Part shown: positions 1-12,203 of the stretch, one piece after another
How positions within the stretch are numbered: the stretch's first letter is position 1
Layout of the letters: each line of letters begins with the position of its first letter
Origin: Neovahlkampfia damariscottae
Lineage: Eukaryota; Heterolobosea; Selenaionea; Neovahlkampfiida; Neovahlkampfiidae
DNA length: 64,000 nucleotides
Direction of reading: 5' to 3'
Assembly: GCA_016618085.1 (NCBI GenBank)
Contig: JABLTG010000013.1
Location: 62,001 to 126,000 of the forward strand
Translations under genes and position numbers: made by a program
The notes under the pieces: generated by a model
What the model saw: only the letters and a program-made list of their open reading frames with translations
The model's database searches: none
Told to the model about the DNA's origin: nothing

Positions 1-2569
1 ATTTCAAAGACATCAAAAATCAATTTTATTGCAACTGGAAAGTTCGCTATGAATAGCAAAAGTTTGGTATACGCTACAATAGCTTTTAAGGATTCAAAAT
101 TTGTTGTTGATTTTTCAACTAATTCTTGAAACACTTCAATGGCTTCCTCAAGTTTACAGGATAAAAATAAATTTGTTGCTTGCATGAAATTTACTCTGTA
201 AGTCAAATCATGAATTAATTCCCAAGCATTTTCTGTCAATAAAGATCTAGCGGTTGATGAAAATTTTAAAGCTGGTTCAAAAGCATAGTTCTTTGTAGCA
301 ACCTTGGATGCCATTAAATTCAATGAAATTAAGTGATTTCTGTCATGAAATATATCCGATGCTTCATTCAAATTGTTTACAATATCAAAAATATGAGTCT
401 CAACATCATCTTGTTTCATTGCAGTTTTCAATAATTTTTCTCCAATTTTCAAGTGAGTTTGAGCTTTATCTTTAAAAATTTCGTACGCAGCTTGTTGTAA
501 TCGATCATGAACAAATTTATAACTTGAATCTTTTTGATAGATCCAACCCAATGTGATCGGAATCAAAAGATCTTTGTAGGTTTCTTGTGGAGATTTGTCA
601 TAAACCATGCACATTACTTCAATGGTAAATGTATTTCCAATACAAGCTGCAATGTTTAAAATAATTTTTGTGGTTTCAGTAAATTCATTCAAATTTCCAA
701 CCATGAAATCAACAACATTATCACTGAATTTTGTGTTTGAAATCTCTTTTAAATCCCAATTCCATTTCTCAGTTGAATAATCAAATTTAATCAAATTCTT
801 ATCATATAACGCCAAAGTGAATTCTTTCATGAAAAATGGATTTCCATTGGTTTTTTTGAAAACTACATTGGAAAGTTCTTTGATGTCTTTTGATTTCAAA
901 GAATCAGACAAAAATTCTTCAATATTTTGGAAATCTAAATGGTCTAGAGTTACTGTGATAAATTCTCTTTCAGTCAACAATGGCTGAAGAATTGTCATCA
1001 ATGGATGAGATTCAGAAACTTCATTATCTCTGTAAGCCCCAAGAATGAATAATCTAACATCTTTTTCAGACAATAATTGTTCAATTAATGATAAAGAAGG
1101 TGGATCAGCCCATTGTAAATCATCCAAAAATAGTGCTAAGACATTTCCATTTGAAGCATAGATTTTCAAAAAATCAATAATTGCAGAGATGAATCTTTTT
1201 TGTTCATCACTTTCTGAAGGTAAATCAAGTAATTCTGGTAGATCTTCACCTAATACATAAATACTCTCTGGGATAAAATTGGTGATGATTTTCGCTCGAT
1301 CTGTTAAAACTGATAAAATTTCTCTTTTATGTTCAATTAATTCTTCTTTTGATTTCAATGCTAAAAATCCGAATAACTTTTTGAAAATTCTGCTCAAAGA
1401 GATGAATACTTTACAATTTACTTACTGGATGAACGCAAAATAAGGTCTTGATTTTTGAAATTGATCATATTTTCCAGTGAACACTAAACGATATTTTTCT
1501 TTAATGAGAATATCATCAACCAATCTCGACTTTCCAATTCCACTTGAACCACAGATCATGCACATTTCAACAGAATCATTTTGTTCCACAAATTGAAGTC
1601 TTTCTTTCAATAATTTTACTTCTTTGTCTCTTCCATAGAGTTTGTTATCAAATCTAAAAATATCATCAACATCAAGTTGTCCTGCTCTGAATGTTTTTAA
1701 AATGTCTTGATTTTTCAAATTTTGTTGAATGAATTCTAATTCTTTCTTTACACCAATGATTGAAAAGTAACGTTCATTTTGATTTTTTTTTATCATTTTT
1801 TGAATTACTTGTTCAATACAATCTGGTATTGATGTTTCAAAAGACTTTAAAGTTGGTGGTTGTTTTGCGATATGTGAATAAACAACGTTGGTCAAATCAC
1901 CTTCAAAAGGTACTCTTCCTGTTAGTAATTGGAAAAAAGTGATTCCAAGTGAATAAATATCGCTTGTTTTGTCAACTAAAGATGTAGTTCTACCTGTTTG
2001 TTCTGGACTCATATAAAGATATGTTCCTGTTTGGAAATATTAAAAAAAGTTGAAAAAAAACCTCTATCCGTTTTTGGAACCTTTGGATTTTTTAATGAAA
2101 CTAAAAAACTAGATTCAAAATCAATAATAAAAGTGCTTTGTTTTTCTTCACTTTGTAAAATATTCTGAGGTTTGATGTCACAATGAACTACATTTTGTTC
2201 ATGAGCCAAGTGAAGTTTGTAACAAACTGAAATTGCTGTGTTTAAGAACTTTTCAACATTCATTTTTTTGTTTTCTTTGAGGTATTGCGCCAAAGAAAAT
2301 CCTTCAAAACTTTTGGCGACATATAAATTATTTGGTTCATTAGTGAAATTGAGAGGTTGAGCAAAATCATTTGGATATTTTTCATATAATAGTGAGCTTA
2401 CATTATGGTCTTTTTGGTATGCAAGTTGGACAGATTCAGGTGGATAGTCAAAAGGAAACACCTTGAGGATAGCTTCTTTTCCTTCATAGGTTCCTCTAAA
2501 TACGTGACTGTTTGCTGATTTATGAATCGCATCTTTTGACGTCAACTTGAATTCTGAGGGCACCTTCAT
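1..2569 (-). CDS. Ser/Thr protein kinase fused to AAA/STAND-type ATPase (3' part outside window)
   Basis: Read as three exons (2569-2062, 2026-1426, 1389-1 and beyond) with introns of 35 and 36 nt. The ATG at 2567-2569 follows a CCAAT box at about 2606; the longer frame has no upstream ATG. The N-terminal half is a protein kinase: the Lys is in EAILKVF, the catalytic loop is VVHCDIKPQNIL (HCD for HRD), the metal-binding site is DFE in place of DFG, and the activation segment ends in YMSPEQTGR. That last motif is typical of bacterial and fungal kinases fused to a predicted ATPase. The second half has a Walker A GSSGIGKSRLV and a Walker B LALFLDDLQWAD, then a helical region with tetratricopeptide-like character. 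Family relatives often continue into GAF and histidine-kinase domains, which would lie left of the window. A role as a multidomain stress or nutrient sensor kinase is inference. It is open to position 1. Confidence 0.85.
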
Positions 2570-2911
2570 GTTCACTAGTTCAATCAAAGTTGCAATGGGT
2601 CAGGATTGGTGGAAATTTGATTTGTTCCTGAAGTGGTTATTTGATTCAACAAACTTGGCAAATTTACGCATTAGGTGATAAATGTGAACGCTTAAAATGG
2701 AATTTTTTTCCAATACTCCTCTTTATAACAAAGCTTATTTCCAATAAGATCCTTGTCCTTCATTGTTTCCAGCCACATGATGTTATTTTTTTTGTAGGGT
2801 GAATTCTTCTCTAAGGCTTTGTTCAATAGTTGATAGTGTACTTCCACATGTGTATTTTGAAACCAGTTGTTTTTTGTTGACCAATCAAGTTATTTTCTGT
2901 AATTGTTGTCC
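2570..2911. promoter_or_regulatory. Shared upstream region of two divergent genes
   Basis: This 342-nt spacer lies between the divergent kinase gene and the small gene starting at 2912. It holds a CCAAT box in coding orientation for each: about 2606 for the left gene and 2881-2885 for the right. I see no open frame of note, no RNA gene and no repeat in it. Confidence 0.5.
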
Positions 2912-3276
2912 ATGGCCAGGTCGTCTGAAGCGTTTTTAATCTCTGCTATTGGAGCTATTTTATGGTTTTTGTCCTACTTCAAATCTTCACCAACAAAGAA
3001 ATTACCAAATTCTTCTTCAGCAACAACAGAAAGTGATTCTAATTTTTTCAGTTTTCTTCAAGACTTTACAAAAAAAGGAGGTTTAAAAAATTTGTTAGGC
3101 GATGATTCAAGAGATACGTCAGTTCAATTTGAATTAATTTCACAAATAAATTGCACAACAAGGTAAAAAAAAAAAAAAAATTAATTTAGAAAAGTGTTGG
3201 AAGACCAATTTCTGTGAGTGTAAGAAATGCAGGACAAGACAGAAGAAGAATGAGATACTTTGGAGAAGGAATATAA
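2912..3276 (+). CDS. Small single-anchor membrane protein, unrecognised
   Basis: Exons 2912-3162 and 3195-3276 join to 110 codons; the 32-nt intron is an A-run ending AAAAG. Using the earlier TAG instead would shift the frame to an early stop. The start is the first ATG after a CCAAT box at 2881. One hydrophobic segment near the N-terminus (AFLISAIGAILWFLSYF) suggests a membrane anchor. It is followed by a Ser/Thr-rich stretch and a basic, Gly-containing tail (GRPISVSVRNAGQDRRRMRYF). I do not recognise the family. The splice model is supported only by the open frame it gives. Confidence 0.45.
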
Positions 3277-3434
3277 AACCGAAATTCCAACCAAAAATTG
3301 TGTTAAAAAAAAAACAAAAAATTACTTTGGCGTGCTCTGAAGCAAATCAACATTCTTTCTTCAGTACCAAAAAGTGACAAGTTTTTAGCATTTAAACACA
3401 AAAACATTTTAATTTCAAAATTTTTATTTTTTTT

Positions 3435-4263
3435 TTAACCTTTGAATAAAACACCATTTTCATTATAAATTTTAACGTCTTTAGTTTTGAAATGAACATC
3501 ACCATCACCTTCAATATCCATATTCGCAACATATTTTTTAACACCAGCCATTCTTCTATGTCTTTCATGTCTTGATATTTTTTTGATTAAATGTCCTTTT
3601 TGTCTTAAAGTAAATTCTCTATTTTTAATTCTAGCTTGAGCATCATCAAAAGCCATTTTTTCTAGTTCCAATTGAAAATCAGATGCTTCTGCTGGTGGTT
3701 GCCATTGAAGTAATTCTGGATTTTCTTTTAAGTGTTCTTTCAAAGCATTAGCATATTCATCAATTGTACGTTCCCATCTATTCTTTCTTCTTGTCTAAAA
3801 TCAAGTTTTTTAAAAAAAAAAAATTCAAACTTGAATTTGTTTCGCAATTAACATGGATTTCAAATGATTAGCTAATTTAGAATCCATAACATGTTTAGGT
3901 GTTTGTAAAATATAGTTATCAAGACCACCTGAATTATTTTTAGTTTTAATTTTTTTTAACAAACCTTTATGTTCAATGTTACGAAGTGCTTTCATTGAAA
4001 CTTTCAAACGAAGTTTTTTACCAAGTGTTTCACTATATAATGACATTGCTTTAATATTTGGTTTCCATTTTCTTTTTGATTTTTTATCACTAAAAGTAAC
4101 AGTTGTTCCTTTTGAAATTTTTAATTATTTTTTTTATGTAAAAAATACCACTGAGAACACCTACACCATGGAACAGACCTGTATCTGCTCTTTTTGGTCG
4201 ACTACCACCTATTTTTTGTTTAGGTCGGCGAAAAATTCTTGTCATTTTCATTCCAGTTCTCAT
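3435..4263 (-). CDS. MRPL28: Mitochondrial large-subunit ribosomal protein bL28m
   Basis: Three exons (4263-4149, 4108-3831, 3794-3435; introns 40 and 36 nt) give 250 aa. Residues about 25-105 carry the bL28 fold signature: RPKRADTGLFHG, then SDKKSKRKWKPN, then LRLKVSMKALRNIEHKGLL. In bacteria bL28 is about 80 aa; the long basic C-terminal extension here (about 140 aa, with KKISRHERHRRMAGVKKY) is usual for mitochondrial forms. The N-terminus MRTGMKMTRIFRRPKQK is basic and could act as a presequence. A CCAAT box stands at 4294-4298, about 30 nt before the ATG. The product would be a structural protein of the mitoribosomal large subunit. Confidence 0.85.
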
Positions 4264-4495
4264 CTTTACACAAAATTGTTGAGTTTGGTTTGTCCAATGA
4301 AAATGATTTTTTGACCAAGTTCAGGTTTTATTGAAGGTCGGTCAGCTATAGCTGTCAAATGTATTTAAACTAGTCAGTGATTGTACAAACATGTTTCGAT
4401 TCACTGTTGTTTTTTTTTGATCAACTGTTTTCAGTTCACCAAAGAAATTACAACTTGGTGCAACAAACTGTTCGTTGTTCATTAAATTTGAAAAT

Positions 4496-7001
4496 TTATT
4501 CATACAAAAATTTTTCACATTGAATCATAAAATATTGATTATAATAAAATTTCTGCAATGTGGTCACAATTTTTTGATCTAAATCATCATACAATTCAAC
4601 AGGTGATTCATTCATATTTTCTTGAATAACTTTCATTTCATCAGAATTCAAAAGATGTTTTGTTTTTGCAGAAGCACCCATAATCTTTTGTAAAACCATT
4701 GATTGAATTTTACGATCATTTTGATTTGAAAATCGATAAAACTCTATGGATTCATGTAAATTCAAAATTTGAGATGATGAAGTGAGTTCCAAGTATTCTT
4801 TAAAATCAACTCGATAAGGAGATGTTGAATCTTCAATTATCTCTTTGAAAATCTCTTCTTTTTGATTTTCATAAAATTTTAGTCTTGGAACTTCTTTTAT
4901 TGGTTGTTTTTCAGATTTTTTTGATCTTGGTGTTTTTGGTGCATCTTGTTGCACTTCTTCTGGATTTTTTCTTGGTGTTTTTGCTGTTCCAAAACCAAAT
5001 AAAGAATTTTTTCTTGTGATTTTTTTTGGTTCTTCTGTTGATGGTGAAGTTTGATTCACATTTTTTGAACTTTTCGAAAAGATGCTCAATGGACTCTTTT
5101 TTGGTGTTTTGGGTGATGTAATTTTGGAATTTTCTTTTTTAGGTGATGTAAGAATCGGATCTTCAACTTTTTGAAGTGTAGAGTCATCTTGAAATAATTC
5201 AAATTTCCTTGGTGTCTTTTCATTGGGTGGAGTATCAACAGCAGCTTCAAATGATTTTGGTCTTATTTCTTCAGTTTCATTTTCTAAAGTTTTTGCCATT
5301 GGTGAGCTAGGTGTTGATTGTGAACTCAAAAATACAGAAGGACTTTCTTTTAATAATTTGATGAATTCTTCTGACTTGACAAATTTAGCAAAATGTTCTT
5401 TCTTCAAAATTTTGATAATTTTTTCATCTAATTCATCAAATAAGTCCATTTTGTAGAATTTGATATCTTCAAATTTGATACAATGTAAATCTTTTCTTTC
5501 AATAAAGTGTTTTGCATTCATGTCAAAGAATTGTTCTTTAATTTGTAAAGCTATGAACTTAAAATCTCGTCTCATAGGTGTTTTATCATTCTCTTCGAAT
5601 TCCTCTTTGATGATTTCAATTGATTGTTTGATTTCTTTTGTTATTTTTGATTGGACAGTTTCTTCAGTCAATTGTGTCTCTGTGGATTCATTTTTTTGGT
5701 TTTTTTCAAGTTTTACGTGGTCTTTTGGCACAAGTTCATTTTTTGATATTTTTGTTTCTTGAGCATGTGAGTTTGGTTTGTTAATTTTTGGTGGAATTTT
5801 TGGAAGTTCTTTTTTTACATTTGTTCTGATGATTGAATTTTTTGTGACACGTCTTGGTGTTTGAGGTGGAATTTTTGGTAATTCCCGTTTTTTTGGTGAT
5901 ACTGGAGCTGTGCTTGCAGATGTTTTCAATTCATCTTTAACTTCCGGAGAACGTACAGGAGACTTAACAATAACAGAGTTTTCCAATGGTGATATAGGAC
6001 TCTTTTTTGGAGATGATTCAATGATTGCTTTTGGTGATTCATCTTTTGAAAAAATAAAATTTGGATTTGAAGTCCTGTAGTCTTCAATATTTTCGTGCAA
6101 GTAAAATAAATACATCTCTGGACCATACTTCTCCAAGAACAGTTTGAAATTAAATCGTATTTCATTATTTTTGTCTGCTAAAATTTCTTCAAAGTTAAAT
6201 ATGTCCGTAAAATCTTCTGAACTATCAATAACAACTTTAGTCACAGGTCCTGATATTTTAACTTTTGGTGAACTTGAATCTTTCTTTTTTTTCATTGATT
6301 TCATCAAGTTTGATGTTAATCCTTTTTTATAGTTTGCTCTTGGTGAATCAGTTGAAGAGTTGGTTGTTTTTAAGAAGTTTTGAATATCCTTCGTATTCAC
6401 CACCTTTCCTTTAATCATTTGTTCAATTCCTGTTTCTTTTAGAAAAAAATTTCTTCTTACCATCTTGCTCTTTTAGAAATTCTTGAAATTCATTTGATTG
6501 TAGAAACTTTTCATATGTCTCCATTCTAATATTATGCAATATATCTTTATCCAAGTTATCAAACAATGTTAAAGGATACTCATCAATTTCAAAAAACTCA
6601 TAAATTTCGATTTTAAGTTTTCCACTTGTGTTAACCTCATATCGTGAATTTGGAACAAGAAAATTTTCTTTTATGTACATGGCATGATTTCTCAAATCAT
6701 CTTCTGTCTTTAAAGACCTATAACTTTCAACTGATTCATGAAAGTAAAAACCTAATTTTTTTTCAGTATTTGTTTTTTTTACCTTCTGGACAAAATTGAT
6801 TTTCCAAACATTTTTTAAAATATTTTCTTATTAGACTTGTTGGACTTTCCATAAACTCATCATAATTATATTTTTCTTTATATTTGTCAATGGTCTCATA
6901 ACCAATATGATTTGCATGCGAAACCTGATTTGGAGTTGAGATTGTGTGTTTTCTTTTATTTTCTTGTTTTATTTTTAGTAGTTTTGTTTATTACTTTTCA
7001 T
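4496..7001 (-). CDS. Protein with three RGS-type boxes, the middle one split by a long low-complexity insert
   Basis: Four exons: 7001-6995 (7 nt, ATG plus four bases), 6962-6783, 6751-6461 and 6429-4496; introns 32, 31 and 31 nt; 803 aa. The first RGS-like box spans about residues 1-150 (GFYFHESVESYRSL ... LFDNLDKDILHNIRMETYEKFLQSNEFQEFL). A second begins with FKLFLEKYGPEMYLFYLHE, is broken by about 220 residues rich in Pro, Lys and SP/TP sites, then resumes at LFDELDEKIIKILKKEHFAKFVKSEE. A third closes the protein (LNLHESIEFYRFS ... LYDDLDQKIVTTLQKFYYNQYF). RGS domains accelerate GTP hydrolysis by G-alpha subunits; whether these divergent boxes do so is unknown. The many SP/TP sites suggest phosphorylation. 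It is paralogous to the gene at 9819-11989, with the same exon plan. Confidence 0.75.
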
Positions 7002-7404
7002 TCACCACGAGGTCTTGCCGGTTTGGGTTTTCAAAATGAATTGACCGTTTTTTTGTTGAAAAAATCCACCAATGAAATCCACCTTTTAATTTTCATTCAA
7101 AAACACTAAAAACTATTAAACAATGATATATTATTTCCTCATTTTTCTCTCGAAATTTGACCAATCATCAACGACTAACAGAAAAGGGGTGGATGAGGAT
7201 TCGAAAACTAGGGTTGTTCAGATCGATATTCAAACAAAAATTCAAAAAGAACACTTCCAAAATTTGAATGGGATACATGATTAAATTGTATCTTGCCACT
7301 TGATTTTCTCAATGAAGATACAAAAAATTTTAAACTTTCTTGGAGTTGTATCTCTACCAGATGATGTCTTTGTGGGTTCTCCTTTGATGATACCCTTTGA
7401 TCCT
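7002..7404. other. Intergenic stretch
   Basis: About 400 nt between the RGS gene start and the end of the LRR gene. A CCAAT at about 7070 and another at about 7160 are candidate promoter elements for the leftward RGS gene. A minus-strand open frame at 7208-7408 has no recognisable product and overlaps the end of the LRR gene. I see no other structure. Confidence 0.35.
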
Positions 7405-9427
7405 TCATTTTTTTTCTATCTGGTGAAATCCAATTCCTTTAGTATTTGTCTCGTCCAACACGATCGAAATTAGATCAAAAAGTGTTGATTGGTTCATTGT
7501 TATTGAGATCAATTTCATTCTTTTTGAAAATAGATGTTTTACTTTATTCAATAAAAAAGAAATGACAATCAAAAAATTTGATTTCACTGATTTCCTTGAT
7601 AAAGTGCTTTTTGAAGTTTCTATTTCTTTTCAAGATTCCTCTGACCCACGTATGATTGCCAAAATAGTTTTCATTACCATGTACACAAACTGAAAATGAA
7701 ATCAATGAATAATTCATTTCCAATGATTCAAAAATTTTTCGATGTGAATTGATAAAACCAATTTTTTCACAAGAAAATTGAAGGTTTTTGATTTTTCGAT
7801 TATTTTGAATGAATTTACATAATTCTTCTTCACATTCTTTAAAAGGTATATCAACTAAGTCATTAATAATTCCAAAAATTACCATTGACTAATAACTCTT
7901 CCAATGTAGTGTTTTGGTTTATACAGTCAAACAGAAAACTCAACATTTCCGAACTCATTTTCAATCCTAATAATAAGTGCATTGTGGGTCTTACTCAATA
8001 AATCGAGTTTTTTTAAAGTATTGTTCATTTTTATTCCATTGAAAAATGATTTGTATTCTTTGCAGATTAAATGATCTTTTCAAGTTAATTGAAATTTACG
8101 AACCATCTAGAGATAATGTGATCAAATTTGATTCATTTTCTAATGATTTTGACAAATTATTGATGAATTTAGTGCCTAATTTCACCTCATTTAAAATTAA
8201 AACTTCTAATGATTTTTGTCCAATCAAACTGTTAAGAAATGTCAAATCAGCTGAAAAATCAGCTGGTGTCCTTGCAATGAATGATTTTAAATTGTTATCA
8301 AATTTTTTTTGTGATATTTTTAATGGCACTTCCGCTGAAAATGACCATGCTAAAAGTGTCAAAAAAAAATTATTCAAATACAAGAGATTTCAATTTCACT
8401 GATGCATTGATTATCCTTTAAACTATCAAAAATTTTATCACAATTATAAATATGACAATTATCAAAAATCAATTTTTTGATTGTTCTGTTATTCTTTAAA
8501 ACAGTTGGAATTTCTTTGAATGTATTTCTGGAACCTAAAAATTTGAAATTAACAAAATCAAACATTCAAAGTATAATTCTTCAACAGAAGTATTATTCTC
8601 CATGATTTTAGCAAATGATGAAACTTCAGAATCTGCCCAGTTTGTTCCAAATAGTTTCAATATTTTCAGTGTGTTGTTTTTGATCATTCCTTCATAAAAT
8701 GAATCAATTCTTTCTTGTTGAGAGCAGAACAAGGTTAAATTTGTTAAAGTAATATTATCCTTCAAAAATGAGCAATCACAATCTTTCCAGTTCAACAAAA
8801 TCACATTGGTATTTGTTTTCATTTTTGTAGAAAATTCCAGCATTGATTTCTCATCAAATGACAATCCAAAGTTAATAGAATGCAAAGTTTTGTTAGTATC
8901 CATAAACTCAAAACATTTTTCAAAGTTTGAAAGTGAATGAACTTTTTGTTCATTACAATCAATAGTTAATCTTTTAATGGTGTTATTTTTTGACAATGCC
9001 ATAAAAATCTCTTCAGAATCAGAATTTTTTTCAATTGTTATTTCTAAAAATTCAATTGTATGATTCATTATTAAATCAGTAACAAACTGTTTTCTGAATC
9101 TGAATTCAATGTTCCAAAAATTGTAACATTTTTTAATGACTTTAAAGTGAATAACCCCATCATTATTTCTTCGTTCAGTATGTCCATTGATATATCTTCA
9201 AGATTAGGATTATTTTTAAAAATTTCATAAATTGTGTTTTTCTCCAAACAGTGAGTCCAGGAAGCAAAATAAATTTCTTTAAAATTTTTAAATTTTTTTA
9301 AGTGTTCAATTGAGGATGGATAATTTCTGACATACAACCAGTTATCAAAATATTCAAGTTCAGGAAACATTTAATACAATTCTTCAACCTCATCAAGCCA
9401 TTTCTTTTGTAAAAAACTGTCGTTCAT
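7405..9427 (-). CDS. Leucine-rich-repeat (ribonuclease-inhibitor-like) protein with nine short exons
   Basis: The region looks like a string of broken frames but splices cleanly: exons 9427-9378, 9326-9088, 9043-8564, 8534-8382, 8349-8104, 8075-7995, 7966-7883, 7854-7567 and 7541-7405 (introns 25-51 nt) sum to 585 aa. Each junction restores an LRR rhythm of the form NNTSVEELYF, KNNRTIKKLIFDNC, NQNTTLEELLVNG, NNRKIKNLQFSC, about one repeat per 28-30 residues. These non-catalytic repeats usually form a curved protein-binding scaffold. The N-terminus MNDSFLQKKWLDEVEEL is short and may be an adaptor helix. The last intron (7542-7566, 25 nt) is the least certain. The start ATG at 9425-9427 sits only about 5 nt from a CCAAT box (9432-9436). 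The partner is unknown. Confidence 0.65.
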
Positions 9428-9818
9428 TTTTATTGGTTTCTTATCTTCAAAATGATCCTGACTATTTAAATAATACATATTTATATAGCGATACTTATTG
9501 CTAGTAGTAATACTTCGGAATTACATGACTTATTGGGCCGAAATAAACGATTTTGTTTCTGATGTTTTCAATGTTGTATTTTGTTTCAAAAATGAATATT
9601 CAATCCCTGGCCAATTTAATGAGAAAATGGAAGTATTTTCATTCATTCTCTTTGAAAATTGATATGAATTTATCATCTGGATGTAAAGAAAAATCTATTT
9701 TTATAGTCATTGGAACATTCTGATTGGTTAGAATTTCAAGAAACTGGCTTTATTTTTCTATTGATCAAAGATGTCAATGATTTTCAATATTTTGTTACAA
9801 AATTGAAATGAAAAATAG
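9428..9818. other. Intergenic stretch
   Basis: About 390 nt between the LRR gene start and the 3' end of the second RGS gene. It contains scattered CCAAT or ATTGG sequences (for example near 9618 and 9730) but no convincing open frame, RNA gene or repeat. Confidence 0.4.
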
Positions 9819-11989
9819 CTATTCATTAAAATTTTGACATTGAACCATGTAATACTGTGAAAAATAATTTTTTTTCAATGTTTCAATGATCACAACATCC
9901 AATTCATCAAACAGATCAACTGGTGATTCTTTAAACTTCTCTGACATTTTTTTCATCTCTTTTTGATTTAACAAATTTTTGGTCTTTGGAGAGGCACCTA
10001 TAATTTTTTGTAAAACCACGGACTGTATTTTTCGGTCTGCTTCTGATGATACACGATAAAACTCTATAGATTCATGTAAATTCAATAATTGAGAAGCTGA
10101 AATCTTGTCTAAATATTTCTTGAAATCTTTACGATATTCACATTTCGGATCTTTCATTAACTGTTGAAATACTCCTTCCTTTTTTTCTTCTTCAAAAACT
10201 AAGCTTTCTTGAAAAGGTGATTTTGATCTTCCTGAATTTGTGTTTCCTCTTGGAGTAGTTGTATTTCGAGGAGATGTTTCATTTGGTGTTTGTGTCAATG
10301 ATTTCATTCGTGAATGTTTTGAACGTGGAGAAACAACATTGTTACTATTTCTTGGAGAAGTTTGAATTAATAAATCAGGTATTTCATTCAACAATTTGAT
10401 AAACTCAGGTGATTTAACGAAATTACCAAAATGCTCTTTTTGTAATATTTTGATGACTTTTGAATCTAATTGGTTGAAAGTATCCATTTGATATTCGACT
10501 TTATCGAAATCTACAATATGCAATTCTTCCCTTTTGATATAGTACTTTCCTTTTGGTTTAAAAAAATCCTGTTTGATTTTTAAAGCAATCGATTTGTAAT
10601 CATCAGCAAAGGCCTTTTCATCTTTTTCATTTGCAGAAATAGATTTCTTTTTGCTCTCTTTTTCAAGTTTCTTTTTTTTCATTATTTCAAATTTTTTTTG
10701 TAATTCTGTCATTTCTTCTTTTGGTTCTTCTTTTGGAGAAGATGATTCACCAGACAAAGGAGTGTTTCTTCTCGGTGGAATTTTTGGACCTTCTGTATCT
10801 TTAGTAACAGAAAGGTTTGGATTTGGAGGTGTTCTTCTTGGAGGTATTTTTGGCATCACCTCCTCTTTAAGTGAACATTTAGGTGTTTCTTTTTTTGGTG
10901 CATCACTAATTCCTCGTCTCGGAGGTATTTTAGGAATAACTTCATCTTTAGGTGAACTTTTAGGTGATTCCAATGAATTCCTAACAACGTTCGAAGCTTT
11001 TGAAACACCTTTTTGGCCGATATCCTTTATGCTAAAAATAAAATTTGGGTTTGAAAATTTATATTTTTCGATATGTTCATGTAAATACAATAAATTAATC
11101 TCAGAGCCCGATTTTTCCAAAAAATTCACGAATTGTGATCTGATTCCATTATTTTTGTCTTTCAAAACTTCTTCAAAATTGAAAATGTCAGTATAATCTC
11201 CTGTTGTTTCTTGTGAAGTTGTATCCACAGTTGGACCTGAAATGCGAACTCTTGGTGATGCCAGTGTTGATTTCTTCTGTAAAGATTTGATCAATGATGA
11301 TTTAAGGTTGAATAAAGATTTCGGAGTTTCAGAACTTTGTGAAGTGGTAGATTTCAAAAAAAGTTCCAAATCTTTTTTGTTGATAACTCTTTCATTCATG
11401 ATTTCTGCATCTAAGAAAGAACGATAAAATTTACATTTTTTTTACCATCTTTTTCTTTCAAGAATTCTTGAAAATCTTCAGAGTGCAAAAACTTTTCATA
11501 AGTTTCTATTCTAATATTAAATAATATATCTGCATCCATTTTATCAAATAAGTTAATTGTAAATTGTCCTTCTTCAATTAGTCTCAAAGCTTCATTTTTT
11601 AACTTTCCACTTGTGTTTGCTTCATATTTTGCATCTGTTACAATAAAGGTGTCTCGAATATAAAAAGCATGGTTTTTAAACTCTTCTTCGGTTTTTAAAG
11701 ACCTGTAGCTTTCAACTGATTCGTGAAAGTAAAAACCTAACTTTTTAATTTTCTTTTTTTTTTCTACCTTCAGCACAATATTGTTTTTCCAAGCATTGTT
11801 TGAAATATTTTCTAATTAAAGAAGATGGGTTCATCATAAACTCATCAAAATTGTATTTTTCTTTGTAGTATTCAATGTTTTGAAAACCAACGTGACTTTC
11901 ATGTGAAAGTGATTTTGGACCAGAAATGGTCAATTTTCTTTTACTGTTGTCTGTTGTAATGTTTAATTTTCCGTTTAGTTACCTGTCAT
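9819..11989 (-). CDS. Second multi-RGS protein, paralogue of 4496-7001
   Basis: Exons 11989-11983 (7 nt), 11950-11768, 11736-11446 and 11410-9819 (introns 32, 31, 35 nt) give 690 aa. Intron positions and phases match the paralogue exactly, including the 7-nt first exon. RGS-like box one is GFYFHESVESYRSL ... LFDKMDADILFNIRIETYEKFLHSEDFQEFL. Box two starts at FVNFLEKSGSEINLLYLHE and resumes after an insert at FNQLDSKVIKILQKEHFGNFVKSPEF. Box three is LNLHESIEFYRVS ... LFDELDVVIIETLKKNYFSQYY. The insert is shorter here and has PKIPPRR-type repeats (about four copies), which resemble SH3-binding proline motifs. The C-terminal box is the best conserved between the two, which suggests it is the functional core. 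Likely a G-protein signalling regulator. Confidence 0.75.
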
Positions 11990-12203
11990 TTTCACTCTCC
12001 CACCTTAACTGTTGCAAGTTTAAGGAGTGTCTAAAACTTATTAACCAATAGAATCTTTTTATGTTTTTGCTCAACAGAAAAATTTGTTGAATATCTTTTT
12101 TTCAGAATTTTTTTCATATCGTTTTTTACCGAAAAGTAGAAATATCAATGACCAATAAAAAAGTGACGAGCGGAAAATTGTTGCGAAAAAAGAAAAAATA
12201 AAT

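Noticed and set aside
7405-9427. Series of stops and frame changes suggesting an LRR pseudogene
   Set aside because: Every break coincides with a short GT-AG segment whose removal restores the frame and the repeat pattern, and the exon sum is divisible by three.
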